Shown here piece by piece: positions 21,941 through 33,863 of a stretch of 64,000 nt of DNA. The position numbers and the translations under genes were made by a program. This DNA comes from Parapristionchus giblindavisi (Eukaryota; Nematoda; Chromadorea; Rhabditida; Diplogasteridae). Position 1 is the stretch's first letter, and each line of letters starts with the position of its first letter. A model generated the notes under the pieces. It had not been told where the DNA came from and searched no databases. It saw nothing but the letters and a program-made list of their open reading frames with translations. The DNA lies in the NCBI GenBank assembly GCA_943737045.1, contig CALSFV010000065.1, positions 62,001 through 126,000 of the forward strand, read 5' to 3'.

Positions 21941-24900
21941 ATGACTTCTGCTGTACAATATGATGTAAAAGGAGTGGAGAAGCTCAAAGATTTATATGGA
22001 GATATTGCTCAGGTTATTATATTGATGAGATGTATATCGAGATATTGTTCATGTTAAAACGCGCTCTCTGTAAGGGCGGAGGGGGGAGGGCACAAAGTTT
22101 CAAAATCATCCTAGACCATTCATATTTGGTGGTTAGAGCCCCTAGGGGTGGGATACACTTCAGCCAAAAAATTGGCCCCAATTATCGATTTTTGATCTAC
22201 CAAAACTGAGAAAATCAAATTGATTTTTTCCATTCGTGTCATATTTCATTCGAAAGAGCATTGAAAGTTATGTAAAACTGACAAGTTTCAAAAGATTTTG
22301 TTCATTGGTTTTTGAGAAAAATCCGATTTTTCGAAAAAATGCAAGATTTTTTTCCTTTCATTAAATAGCAGACCACTTTACAGAAATCTCTTGTTCCTGA
22401 ATTAGTTGATATCTTGTGTAAAAATAGATGGGCTATTCGAATAACACAGTCATTTTAAAAATCTGCGTTCCGGAACATGACTTATTGGCAAAAAACTAGC
22501 GGTTTTTAGCGTTACAATCGTCGACGCAGGTTCGAATCCGGTCACGGGTCAAAATTTTTGCAAACTTTTTTTAGTTCCCTTTTGGCTTCTAATCATCTTT
22601 TTTCGATGTTTAGGACTGTTTTAACTGGTTTTCAGATCGATCAATACCTAAAATGCAATGTTCTGAAAGTAGAAATTTATATTTTTAAACATTTGTATCA
22701 AATGACACATTTGGGACATAAGCACATACATCTTCACCATTTGAATACATCTTTCTCAACAGAATTAACGTCGGTTAGTTCTCAATCCACCAATTCAATT
22801 GTTTAAAAAATTTCGTTCTTGTTCTTTCTGATGGAAGTCACTATTAGATCTTCATCAGATGTCAACGCCTTATCGTCAATTGCATCAGCTTCGTTCTTAT
22901 CCAATTCGTTCAGCAAATTCATCCATTCTGAATCCAATAAACCATCAACAGACAGATGTTTGTTAGGGAAGTTCTATACCTATCCATGATCTCTTTTTAT
23001 TCACTGGTTGTATAATGAGACATGTATAATGTATAATGTAAGATATGAGATCAGCCTATTCCTTGTGCCAATCAACTATCGATTTGGCAAAGAGTCACTT
23101 CTTATCCTGGCCAGACATCTTTTCTCTTTCACTTTGTTTTTTTGTTTGTTTTTTTTACTGCCCCGGCACAGATATCAATGGCTACCGTATGATATTTCGT
23201 CAATTCGTGGTAGGACAAAATTTCACGTTCGAACATTTTCGGCATTTCAATCAATATTTTTATGGGATACTCTCCCTTTAACGGATGCTGTGGCTCTTGC
23301 AGATTTTATGCGACTATAATATGAGCTGATTTGGCTGGCACCCAATCTTTCCTCCGGTGATAGTATTCTCTCGATACATCAGGGTTAGTAGCGCTTGAAA
23401 AATTCGACATGATTATGAGCATCGTTGCCAGTATCGTCATAGGCCCGCACCTAAATATTTTTCATCGATTCATCGATTTTTTCGATGAATCATTCTAGAC
23501 TCACTATTCAATCCGATATATATTGAATCATTGCGGACCCCTCCACCGCTAGGCCTTGCCAACCTAACCTATCATTGATCGCGGTTTGATCTTTGATACA
23601 GAGTCTTTGTATGAGCTGCACTTCCCCTCCTCCCCTCTACCCTCTCTCATTTTTTTCTCTCTCTCTACCCCACAAGCTAGTATTTATCTGTTATTTCAAA
23701 TGTTTTCGCATCTTATTGATGTATGATAAATTAAATTAAATTAAATTTTAGTGACTGCTTTAGAAAATAAGTTTTCGTGCCGGAAAACAACAACTGAAAT
23801 AACTAGAAATCATTTGACGTATTATGAAAACCAATTAAAACAGTCCTGAACATCGAAAAAAGACGATTAGAAGCCAAAATGGAACTAAAAAAAGTTTGCA
23901 AAAATTTTGTCTCGTGACCGGATTCGAACCTGCGTCGACGATTGTAACACTAAAAACCGCTAGTTTTTTGCCAATAACTCATGTTCCGGAACGCAGATTT
24001 TTAAAATGACTGTGTTATTCGAATAGCCCATCTATTTTTACACAAGATATCAACTAATTCAGGAACAAGAGATTTCTGTAAAGTGGTCTGCTATTTAATG
24101 AAAGGAAAAAAATCTTGCATTTTTTCGAAAAATCGGATTTTTCTCAAAAACTAATGAACGAAATCTTTTGAAACTAGTCAGTTTTAAATAACTTTCAATG
24201 CTCTTTCGAATGATATATGACACGATTGGAAAAAATCAATTTGATTTTTTCAGTTTTGGTAGATCAAAAATCGATAATTAGGGCCAATTTTTTGGCTGAA
24301 GTGTATCCCACCCCTAGGGACTCTAACCACCAAATATGAATGGTCTAGGATGATTTTGAAACTTTGTGCCCTCCCCCTGTCGCTGTCCCCCCGCTGTTAG
24401 GGAGAGTGTGTTTTAATGTCTTCAGATTGATGTCATATTTATTTCAAAATAGTACTGTCACTATCCTTGTTAATTTATTTATATTGAGTTTTAATGTTAA
24501 TCGATTAAGATTCCAATTGCAATCTCTGGAAGAATCATCAATGATTCCAATGGAATTGTCAATGTAAGAACTTTATTAATTTAATCAATAATGATTAATA
24601 CCGTAATCATTGTAGGTCACATCACAATGGGCAAATCGTGCATTGGGAGGACTCAATAAGATGGTATCATTATATATACTGTATCTATTTGTAATCAATC
24701 AATAATGTATATAAATAGGCAACAACTCAACGTACGAGTGTTCTACAACGGGAGAACGACGATCTATTTAAATTACTCTCAACACAAAGTGTTCCTCTAT
24801 GTAATATTGAGTACGGTATTTATAATCAATCAATATATTCATATTCATATTATTTAGTCCTCAATCATTTGCTTATTCCCCTACTGATTCTCGTCTTGTA

Positions 24901-27860
24901 CAGATAATTACAGTACCCGATGGAAAAGAGAAGAAACAATATATGAGAGTTAGTATTTGTATCTATCGATTGATGATATTGATTGATTGATTGTATTATA
25001 GATCATAGATCAGAAGGAACATATGGAACTTCTAGCTGTTGATCTTACTGGACAATCTAAACATGGACCGATCTATGGAATGGGAGCAGGTATATCAATA
25101 ATGTACTAGGCTTTGATTTTGATCTTTGATCTTTAGCTCCATTCGGAACTCTTTCTTTCTCATATGGTGAAGGGCATGTATTATATTGTGCTGAAAAGAA
25201 AACTAAGGTATGATAATATGAATACTGTAGCTTATCTGATATTCATTGAATAGAAGAAGGTTACTGTAGTTGAATATATTATTGACTTATTTAAGGCATC
25301 CGGTTACTTTGATGTTGATCTTGAATGGGATAATGAAGAGAAAGTTGTTGAGAGTAATGTTGTAAGTATATATACTAGTTAGTGTTATGACAATATTGAT
25401 TATATTGATTAAGGGAGATAAGTTTGCTCTGACGGAATCATGGGGTGAAGCTAATTATGAAGTCAAAAAACCTGTTTTATGTATGGTTGATGTATCATCT
25501 GGACAGGTATCGTAATCTATGCCTTATTGATTGATTGATATGATGATTTTCATAGGTTACCGTATGTGATGGTATCCCATCTGGAATATCTCCATCATAT
25601 GCTATATGGGCTCCTGATGATAAGGGATTCATATTCTTTGGTTTGAATGATAAACCATTCAGATTAGGAAAGATTGCATGTAATAATCGACCGTATGTTA
25701 TTACTATTCTACTCATTATCCAATATCTATACAGTTTATATTTATGAAATTTTTGATTAATTCAGTGGCAACCTCTATTATTATGATCTCGAAAGTGGTC
25801 AATCGACTAAGATTGTAGAGGAAGCTGCTTATGAGGTATACTGTATACAGTATTGATTGATTATTGATTGATGTTTAGCAACCAATATTTACTCCTAATG
25901 GAAAGACTCTTGTATTCAGAAGAAGATCAGCTGATGGTCCTCATAATGCTAATCTTGAATTGTGTACTGTTAGTTACTTTTAATATCAATAATATGTTAA
26001 TATGATTGATTAGATATAAGTATCTGAATGAATGATATGATATATATCAGTTATCATGGCCATTGGATGGTTCATCTCCTCGTGTAATTATCCCATTGAT
26101 TGGATCAACTTCATCTCCGAATGAATTCCCTGGTCTATCATTCATTCAACAATCATATCGATCATGGAGTAGTGATGGAAAAAGATTGATTCTATCTACT
26201 GCATGGAGAGATAAACTTGTATACATAATATTATATACTCCACTATTCATCTATTCACATTTAGGAATTGATTAGTGTTGATATTGAAAGTGGAGAAGTT
26301 ATTCGATTGACGAATCATGGTAAGATATCGATTTAATTGATTGAATATTGTAGATTGATTGCAGGTCAAATACATGGTTCATGGAGTGTATTTGATGTTA
26401 GAGGGGATACGGTACTTGCATCAGTTAGTGCTAATAACAGACCTCCTCAAATATTGATTGGTACTCTACCCAAAACTAAGGAACAGGTATGATAGAGTAG
26501 AATCTATGCATTTGAATAGATAAATGTATTAATTAATGATTATGATATTATAGATAGTATGGGCAAGTCTAGATGCTAATCTTGTAGTTGAAGAGAAAAA
26601 GAGTATATTGAATCATGAATGGATAAGAGTTGGATTCCAAAGAGGAAGTAATGTATTCTGAGATATTATTGATTAGTTAAATGAATGAATATATAGATGG
26701 AAGTGAATATGGTGGAATATATATGGAACCAAGTAATAGAAGTAATGATGAAAAGATTCCATTGGTTGTATTCCCTCATGGAGGACCTCATGGATGCTCA
26801 CTCGTCATGTATCATATCTATCTATCTCTAGTCATATTATCTTTAAATATATTCAATGTTTGATCTAAAAGTAGGATAGATTACATATAATGTTGATATT
26901 ATGAAGTGGAATCATATAATCATTTGTATATTATATTACAATATAGGTGGCAACGTCGTGAAATTTCTCTTCTGTTGAATTCTGGATTTGCTGTTCTAAG
27001 TGTAAACTATCATGGATCAGTTGGATATGGTGATGATTTTGTTCGTGCTTTACCTGGTAATTGTGGAGATATGGATGTTAAAGATGTTCATGTAAGTACT
27101 TCTACTCTTCATCTTTGATCTTTGATCTTTGATCTTTGTGTATTGTAGCATGCAGTAGAGACTATTCTATCATCTCATCCATATATTGATCGATCCAAAG
27201 TAGTTCTATTTGGTGGTTCTCATGGTGGATTCATTGTATCTCATCTTATTGGTATCTATTGATACATTCAATCATCTACCGTAGTCTCCTATTCCATTCA
27301 GGACAATATCCATCATTCTATCGATCGTGTGTTGCTCTTAACCCTGTACTCAATGTATTGGCTATGCATGAGATTACTGACATCCCTGAATGGTTAGTAT
27401 TGATTCATTTAGTCTCAACTACCGTATCCTCGTCTTTTCTGTGTAGGACTGTAGTAGAGGGGACAGGAGAGATGCCTGATTGGACAAAAACACTGAATGA
27501 AGCACAAAGAAAGGCAATGTTCGATTCATCTCCTATTGCTCATGTTGATAAGGTACTGTAATCAATATCGATTTATTGGCTGATTGTATGAGTAGCACTG
27601 TAGGTAACAACACCATATCTTCTTCTAATTGGTGGAAAGGATCTTCGCGTTGCTCCTCATTACAGAGCATTCATCAGAAATCTTGAAGCAAGAGGAATCG
27701 ATACAAAGTATTGTTGTATCTATCTATTCATATCTAATCAATATATTAATTCAGAGTTCTTTTCTATCCTGAATCATGTCATCCCCTTGAAGAAGTTGAT
27801 GTAGAAGCTGATTACGCTATCAATATGGTTCGATGGTTCCAGAAGAGTTTTGGACAATAA
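21941..27860 (+). CDS. APEH: Acylaminoacyl-peptidase (acylpeptide hydrolase, S9C)
   Basis: This enzyme removes N-acylated residues from short peptides downstream of the proteasome, in the cytosol. Twenty-three exons close in phase (first 21941-22012, then 24510-24563, 24616-24663, 24719-24810, and on to 27755-27860); 725 residues against 732 in human. The N-terminal half is beta-propeller ([29 protein letters not shown]). The C-terminal alpha/beta-hydrolase has the oxyanion HGGPHG, nucleophile GGSHGG, acid in GGKDLRV and His in SCHPLEE. Intron 1 (22013-24509) is expanded by a TTAA-flanked foldback. The other introns are about 45-90 bases. Confidence 0.95.
22498..22545 (+). other. B-box/T-arm-like block, left arm
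   Basis: The stretch gcaggttcgaatccggtcac matches a tRNA B box (GGTTCGAATCC). No complete cloverleaf can be drawn; an A-box candidate upstream is weak. It is mirrored in the right arm. Confidence 0.45.
23914..23963 (-). other. B-box/T-arm-like block, right arm
   Basis: This is the inverse copy of the block at 22498-22545, with ggattcgaacctgcg on the plus strand. Conservation of the B box in both arms may only reflect overall arm identity. Confidence 0.45.
27110..27140 (+). repeat. Example of dispersed intronic CTTTGAT tandem array
   Basis: Four heptamers in a row in an APEH intron. Two- to four-copy arrays of the same 7-mer, in either orientation, also occur near 4303, 25121, 30656, 30843, 36716, 42448, 43701, 46853, 55168, 58383, 61486, 62114, 63681 and 63955. 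Nearly all lie inside introns. Confidence 0.85.
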
Positions 27861-28421
27861 TCATATTATTATATATAATGTATACATTCTTATACTATTG
27901 TTCATATTTAGGCATTAGTTCAGATATTTATCATTCTACTTTTACTTGTTCCTTTTACTTTCATTGTTACACCAATGTAATAAATATACATATTTGATTT
28001 CAATCAGACTACAATGCATACAAAAGATATCTCATATTGAACCGAATCACTATGAAGCACAAATATTACTACTTCACAATTCATATCTCAAAATTTATAT
28101 TTAATGTGCATGCAATCCTTTACTTGCACATTTTGATATATTGAATTATTATGAAATGGAATAGACATGGAATAGAAGATGATATAGATGAATGGAATGA
28201 GATAATTGAACTCTCATTCTTGTCTATGAATTAGAACATATTAAGCACATTGTTTGGAGATTAAAGTGCATCCTCATCATTGTATCGTTATCTCTAATTC
28301 CATAAGAAAGAAGAGATTAAGAAGATTGGATCCGGTATAATGGAACATATCAACTATATAAAGAGTCTTCACTCTTTTTATCCGAAACTACTCTTTATCT
28401 TCTCATAATCATTCATTATAG
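27861..28421. promoter_or_regulatory. APEH-astacin spacer with TATA-like box
   Basis: In 561 bases without coding exons, ctatataaag at about 28356 lies some 65 bases before the astacin ATG and suits a regulated secreted-protease promoter. The first part is the APEH 3' UTR; I see no certain polyadenylation signal. Confidence 0.4.
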
Positions 28422-30996
28422 ATGTTATCTCGTCTCATTCTTATTTCATTATTCTTTATTAATATCCATTCTGATATTATTAATCCTAATGTATTTTATA
28501 GAAGAATGAAAATTCTTGATGAAAAGGTTAGATTTTTTTAAATAAAATATTTTAAGTCAAGAAATAAAAATAAATAATAATAAATTTGAGGTAAATAATG
28601 AATTGCCAAATGAGAATTCATTTATATCAACTCGTATTGAAGAAATCGATGAGACTAAGAAGAAAGTAGTTAAATTAGATGGAAACGAAATAGTTGAAGA
28701 TGATTCATTCTCTTATCCTGGACCATATGCAACTGATCTATATCAAGGAGATATTATGCTTACAAAGTAAATCAATAATCAAATAAACTAATCAATAATA
28801 TTGATTGATTAAGTGAACAATTAGATCTTATTGTATCTGATTCAATTCGTAGTAGAAGACAAGCGCAGAAGAATTATTTATATCCATCGAATATATGGAA
28901 GAATGATCCTATTCCATATTCATTTGATTCTAATATTCGTATGATCAAATATCAATATAAATCAATCAATAATCATTCCAGCTTGGAACAAAAAGGCACC
29001 AATTCGTGCAGCCATCAAATTCTGGGAACAAAATACATGTATTCGATTCTCTGAAAACGGATCTGGAAAGGATAGGTGAATAAAATTGATTATTGATTGA
29101 AATATTGATTGATTTTAGAATACGATTCATCAATGGAAATGGATGTTGGTCTATGATAGGAAAGATAGGAGGTGAACAAAGAGTATCAATTGGAAGTGGT
29201 TGTTCATGGGTAAGATGAATATACTCATACATCTTCATCATATTCATTTAGATTGGAACAATAGCTCATGAACTTGAACATGCATTTGGAGTATGGCATA
29301 CACAGACAAGATATGATAGAGGATATTATCTAGCTGTTAATAAGGAGAATATTCAAGTATTTATAGTTTATCTATCTATCTATAATTTGAATAGTATTCT
29401 CATGGACAAGATCTATCCTTTCGTTTCTGACAATGAAAGAATTCACCTCTATTCAAGAAAACGTCCGCATATGAAAACTTGATTAGAATAGTAAAATAAA
29501 CCACGAAAACTTTATGTTTCCCGTCCAATTAGCCTGTCTGACAAGATGGAAATCTATCTATAATGAGAATCTATTCAGAGTTATCAAATGCACAACTTTG
29601 ATGTTCAAGCGAAAGAAAATACAGATCTATTAGGAATTCCATATGAATTTGGTAGTGTTATGCACTATGCTGATAATGCGTATGTCATATTTTCATTAGA
29701 AATATTTATCGATTGATTTAATTTGAGATTCGCAATTGATTCATCGAAGCCTACTCTTGTGACACGTAATGGATATGAAAGATTTCAAGATTCAATGTCT
29801 AATTATCTTCCATCTTTCTATGATATCAAACTAATCAATACTTATTATGGATGTTACGGTATTCATTTCAATGTCAATAAAATACAGAACAACCATAAAT
29901 ATTTTTAGATAAATGTTCAAATAAGTTATCATGTGAGAATGGAGGTCAACAAGATGTGAACTATTGTAATCAATGTAAATGCCCCCCTGGATATAGTGGA
30001 CAACTATGTCAATATACTGTATGTAACAGAGTTTGGGCGGAAAGGGATGACCGGTAAAAATTTGGTAACGGTAATTTACCGATCTAAAAATTAAGAAAAA
30101 AAACGATAAAACGGTTAAAAGCTGAGAAATTCTTAAAAACCTGGCAAAACCGTGAAAAACATTTCTGTGACGTTTTTGTCTACAGTTTGTACATTTATTC
30201 ATTCCATCAGAACTGCGATTTCGTGACTGAGAGTATCTTTGAATTACAAACGGCTATTATGTTCTTACTTTGACTATAGTTATAACAAAAAATATTTTCA
30301 TTTCTTTTTTGATAAGTGTAATTTTTGAGAGAGTGAAACGGAAATTTTTTGAGATAGCGAACATAATATTACCAAAACCGCAGAATATCAAAATTTCGGT
30401 AAATAATTATCGTTCAGAAGCCTTGAAATATACCGGTCGGTCAGAGACCGGGAAAAACCGGTTACAGAAATTTTTTTCGCCCAATCCTTGAATGTAATAA
30501 TGATTGACTAGATAAATATTCATAACGATTCAGTCAACAAAAGGATGTGATCAATCAATGCTTATTGGAAAATATCCATCTAATTTCACTGCTGTTGCTG
30601 GTTCTGAAGGATTATGGTCATATACTTATACTGAATGTGCCATCCATTTAAAGGTTTGATCTTTGATCTTTGATTTTTGATCTCTCAAGAATATCGATTG
30701 ATTTCAGTCATCTGATCCATCTAAAAGACTCAAATTGAATGTAATTACTAAAGGAGGTTATTCATCATGGAATTGTTATGGGGCTGGTGTTGATGTAAGA
30801 GTTATGAAAGATCCTGCTATGAGTGGATTACGGTATCTTCATCTTTAATCTTTGATCTTTGATCTATGTTTCTTTCAGTTTATGTCGTCCCAATACTAAA
30901 TTCAATCCAATCTATTCCGATGGAAACTCAATGGTCTTGAATCTCTTTGCCCGAGTCAATTATGTTGCATTCGAGTTCAGTGTTTCTTCTTACTAA
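28422..30996 (+). CDS. NAS-type astacin metalloprotease with EGF and CUB domains
   Basis: A secreted zinc endopeptidase. Twelve exons in phase: 28422-28526, 28591-28766, 28814-28938, 28982-29075, 29119-29209, 29252-29356, 29579-29679, 29728-29858, 29909-30018, 30534-30653, 30708-30832, 30879-30996; 466 residues. A signal peptide (MLSRLILISLFFINIHS) is followed by a propeptide and RSRRQAQ, a furin-like activation site just before the catalytic domain. Zinc site HELEHAFGVWH, with Glu where Gly is usual at the fourth position, and Met-turn SVMHY. A Cys-rich EGF-like module (CSNKLSCENGG to CKCPPGYSGQLC) and a C-terminal CUB-like module (YPSNFTAVAGSEGLWSY onward) follow. This is the layout of the larger C. 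elegans nas proteins involved in cuticle or matrix processing. The 515-base intron 9 holds a repeat. Confidence 0.93.
30019..30533. repeat. Repeat-filled intron of the astacin gene
   Basis: Ends resemble an imperfect inverted repeat (gtttgggcgga on the left, tttcgcccaatcc on the right), and accggt motifs recur near both ends. It is far longer than neighbouring introns. Probably a small degenerate transposable element; no target duplication is certain. Confidence 0.5.
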
Positions 30997-32626
30997 TTTA
31001 TATTATTGATCAATAGAAGCAATCTAAATTATTGATTTTTATGAATAAAAATAGTTTATTTTCTCTCTTCTTAATCGCACATTGAATACCATAAAATAAT
31101 ACTAATGTGAATCTATGAATCATATCATTCTTATCACTATCAATCCATATTCTTTATAACCATTCATCTATTCATCATAGTCACTCCATTCATTCATTCC
31201 ATTCTCCTTCTCCATTCATTCTATCTCACAATCTCCATGGAAAGAAGATCACTCTGAGGCAACCGAGTAATTCGACACGACTTCTTATACTCCCCTCTCC
31301 CTCTCCCTCTCCCTCTCCCTCTCCCTCTTCCTCTCCCTCTCCTTCTCCCTCTTCCTCTCCCTCTATCTCTGAATGTTTCGTCCATTTCACCTTCTTCCCA
31401 TCATTCTTCTTTTACTACTCAACTTCTCATCTCACAATAGATAGTTTCTTCATAGACACAATCTAATCTCTCACTTCACTCTCTCTATTCTATCATCTTC
31501 TCTGTCAATATTGACAGTCTCTTCATGGTTTCGTATGGCTCCATCGTCAGTTATTCTCCCTCTCCCTCTCCCTCTCTCTTTCTCTCCCTCTCCCTTTTCC
31601 TCTACTTCTATCTCTCCCTCTCCCTCTCCATCAATCCCCAATCCATCTGTATTCATTGAGTTGATCTTCCTATGTTTATCCCAATTTCATTCATATTGAT
31701 CTCTATCTATCTATTGATTCTCTTCATCATTCATACCATATACAATACTTCATTGACCTTCTAAACGAGTTTCCTTCTTCTTCTTCATTTCATTCTCTTA
31801 CTAATCATTCCCATATCAATGACTAATCTTATTCATAATCACCACTATAAATTCAATTCACTATTCATTCATTCAATCATTCAGTACCAATTTCCTTATT
31901 TATCTATTTTTTCCATTTATCGATTCATTTATCTATCCTAATTATCCCTTTTTATGATCATTCGAGTCCTCTCTTGATCAGTCTTAATAATCAATCATTT
32001 AACAAAAGAAAACAAGATGAAGGGTGGGATAGATGAATGATGTTAGAACAACTTCTATCTCTCTCTCTCACGTATCACAACTCTCCCTCTCCCTCTCCCT
32101 CTCCCTCTCCCTCTCCCTCTCCCTCTCCCTCTCAGGCTTTCTTTGTTACACCATAGAAGATGAGGGACCTCTCAGTATTATTTTGATCACTAACCATATA
32201 CATTCATTCATTCAATACAATCAATATTATTCATTTATATATGCTTGAATTTGAACTACTTCATATAGTTTTCATGTATATCTTCATGTTAATCTATTGA
32301 TCACTATTGACTTGTCCAGAGACTAGAACCTAATGGTCTAAACAGTGAATCCTCTACGAATAACCACTTTTGGTATACTAATTCTTAATTCTCCATGTAC
32401 ATTTGTATGAATATTGTGCTCTAGATCCTTTTGTAATTCTTCTTCTTCATCTTCTTGTCTTTCTTCATTCTTCATCAAAATGATTCATTTCTTCCTTTTA
32501 TTCATCAGTCAAATCATTCATCTCAACCAATACTATTCTATTCTATTCTCTATTTCACATTTGTCCTTCTTCTCTTTTTCTTCTCAAATTTCTATGAAAG
32601 TTGTATAACCTTGTAGATCCTATGAT
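30997..32626. other. Intergenic, CT-rich simple repeats
   Basis: Three blocks of CTCCCT hexamers lie at about 31287-31365, 31555-31630 and 32082-32132, the complement of the hexamer in the repetitive gene at the left end. A minus-strand frame at 31471-31656 is Glu/Gly/Arg-rich because it runs through one such block. I find no supported exon. Confidence 0.5.
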
Positions 32627-33863
32627 ATGGAAATTGTATTGATTCTCTTTATAATACCAATATCTATTGTACAATCAGAAACATGTGGATATAATAGAAT
32701 TCCATTTGGATTTGAGGTTTGATTTATATCAATCAAAACAAATTTATAGATTTTATGGGTAAATATGATTATTAAATATGTTTTTTTTAGCTTTTAAATT
32801 ATTATATTAAAATGTTTAAAAAAACTATCTATTTTTTCGTGTTGAAATTTCGATGTTTCTGATTAATAGATAGTGATTGTAGGTTCATAAGAATGGTCAC
32901 TTAACTCTTTTATGTTCTCGTCCTAATTGTTTTGATAAGAGATATGCAGTAAGTGATTAGAGTTATGATAAGATGAATGATTAAATGATTAAAGGAATGT
33001 GATGAAAGACCAGAAAGGACTCAATGTATAGGGAATAATACATGGGTTGGAGGATTAGAAAGAACTATTGATGGAAAGTTTGTTAGATTATATTCAAGTT
33101 GATTAAAGAAAAGGAAAAGTCCACAATGTATACAATATAAGCAGAGAAATTTTTGTTTTCTTTTATGTCCATTGAAGAGAATTGAAGATTCGTAAGAATG
33201 AAGAGTAATCAATATTATTGATAGATTGTATCTACAATGTTGTTCATTTGAACCATTATCCATATATGGAGAAAAGATATTCGATAATGTCAAGGTTATT
33301 CATTGATTCTATTGAATTTATTGAATGACTTGTCTATTCAATGAACATACAATTCATTTGTATTCATTCAATTTGTGACTTAAATGTAGAAACATAATGT
33401 TTGATTTAAAAAAGAAATAGAACTAAAGAAGTATGAATGATAATAATGAATGATTGATAAGGTCCATCGAGGAGAATATTTCGAAGGAGAAGAAAAGACA
33501 GAAGAGAATGATGATTATGTTGTTTCATTTGATCTTATTAATAATATCAAAAGAATCCATAATAAAACTATGAGGTTTCTTCAATTTTGTTTTCTTTATT
33601 ACATTGTTGAAATTTCTAAAAATTGATTTTATACTATGAACATTTTTCTAAAATAACACTAAAATCCCAATTTTTTTACGGATAAATATCATCTCTCTAA
33701 ACTATATTAATTGATTTTAACTCTTTTCCTTTTCAGAAATGAGTATTATGAACTATCAATATCTCGATTTCATTGTGGTCGTGAACCAGATTATCCCCCC
33801 TTATGGAAGAAGAAGAAATCATGGCCATATTGGAATAATACAAAGGATAACAAAAATCTCTAA
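32627..33863 (+). CDS. Nematode hedgehog-related (Warthog-type) secreted protein
   Basis: Six exons in phase: 32627-32716, 32883-32948, 32995-33077, 33225-33294, 33462-33574, 33737-33863; 182 residues. A signal peptide MEIVLILFIIPISIVQS is followed by the Wart-like pattern CGYNRIPFGFEV, a hydrophobic LLCSRPNCF, a Cys pair, TWVGGL, QCCSFEPL, GEYFEGEE, FDLINNI and YELSISRFHC. Nematode Hh-related proteins of the wrt and qua groups share this order and act in cuticle, moulting and epidermal roles. No autoprocessing Hog domain follows; the protein ends in a Lys/Trp-rich tail (KKKKSWPYW). The family call rests on pattern memory, so the exact subgroup is uncertain. Confidence 0.72.

Larger units (their letters stand above)
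22058..24412. mobile_element. TTAA-flanked foldback element in APEH intron 1
   Basis: The arms 22058-22636 and 23833-24412 are reverse complements with few differences. Both ends abut TTAA (22054-22057 and 24413-24416) and the terminal inverted motif is aacrcrctctc. TTAA duplication is the piggyBac habit, but the terminal bases are not the usual CCC, so the class is open. The spacer of about 1.2 kb has short open frames only. Both arms carry a B-box-like block. Confidence 0.75.

Noticed and set aside
31471..31656. Acidic Gly/Glu/Arg frame on the minus strand
   Set aside because: Runs through a CTCCCT repeat; no splice partners or family match.
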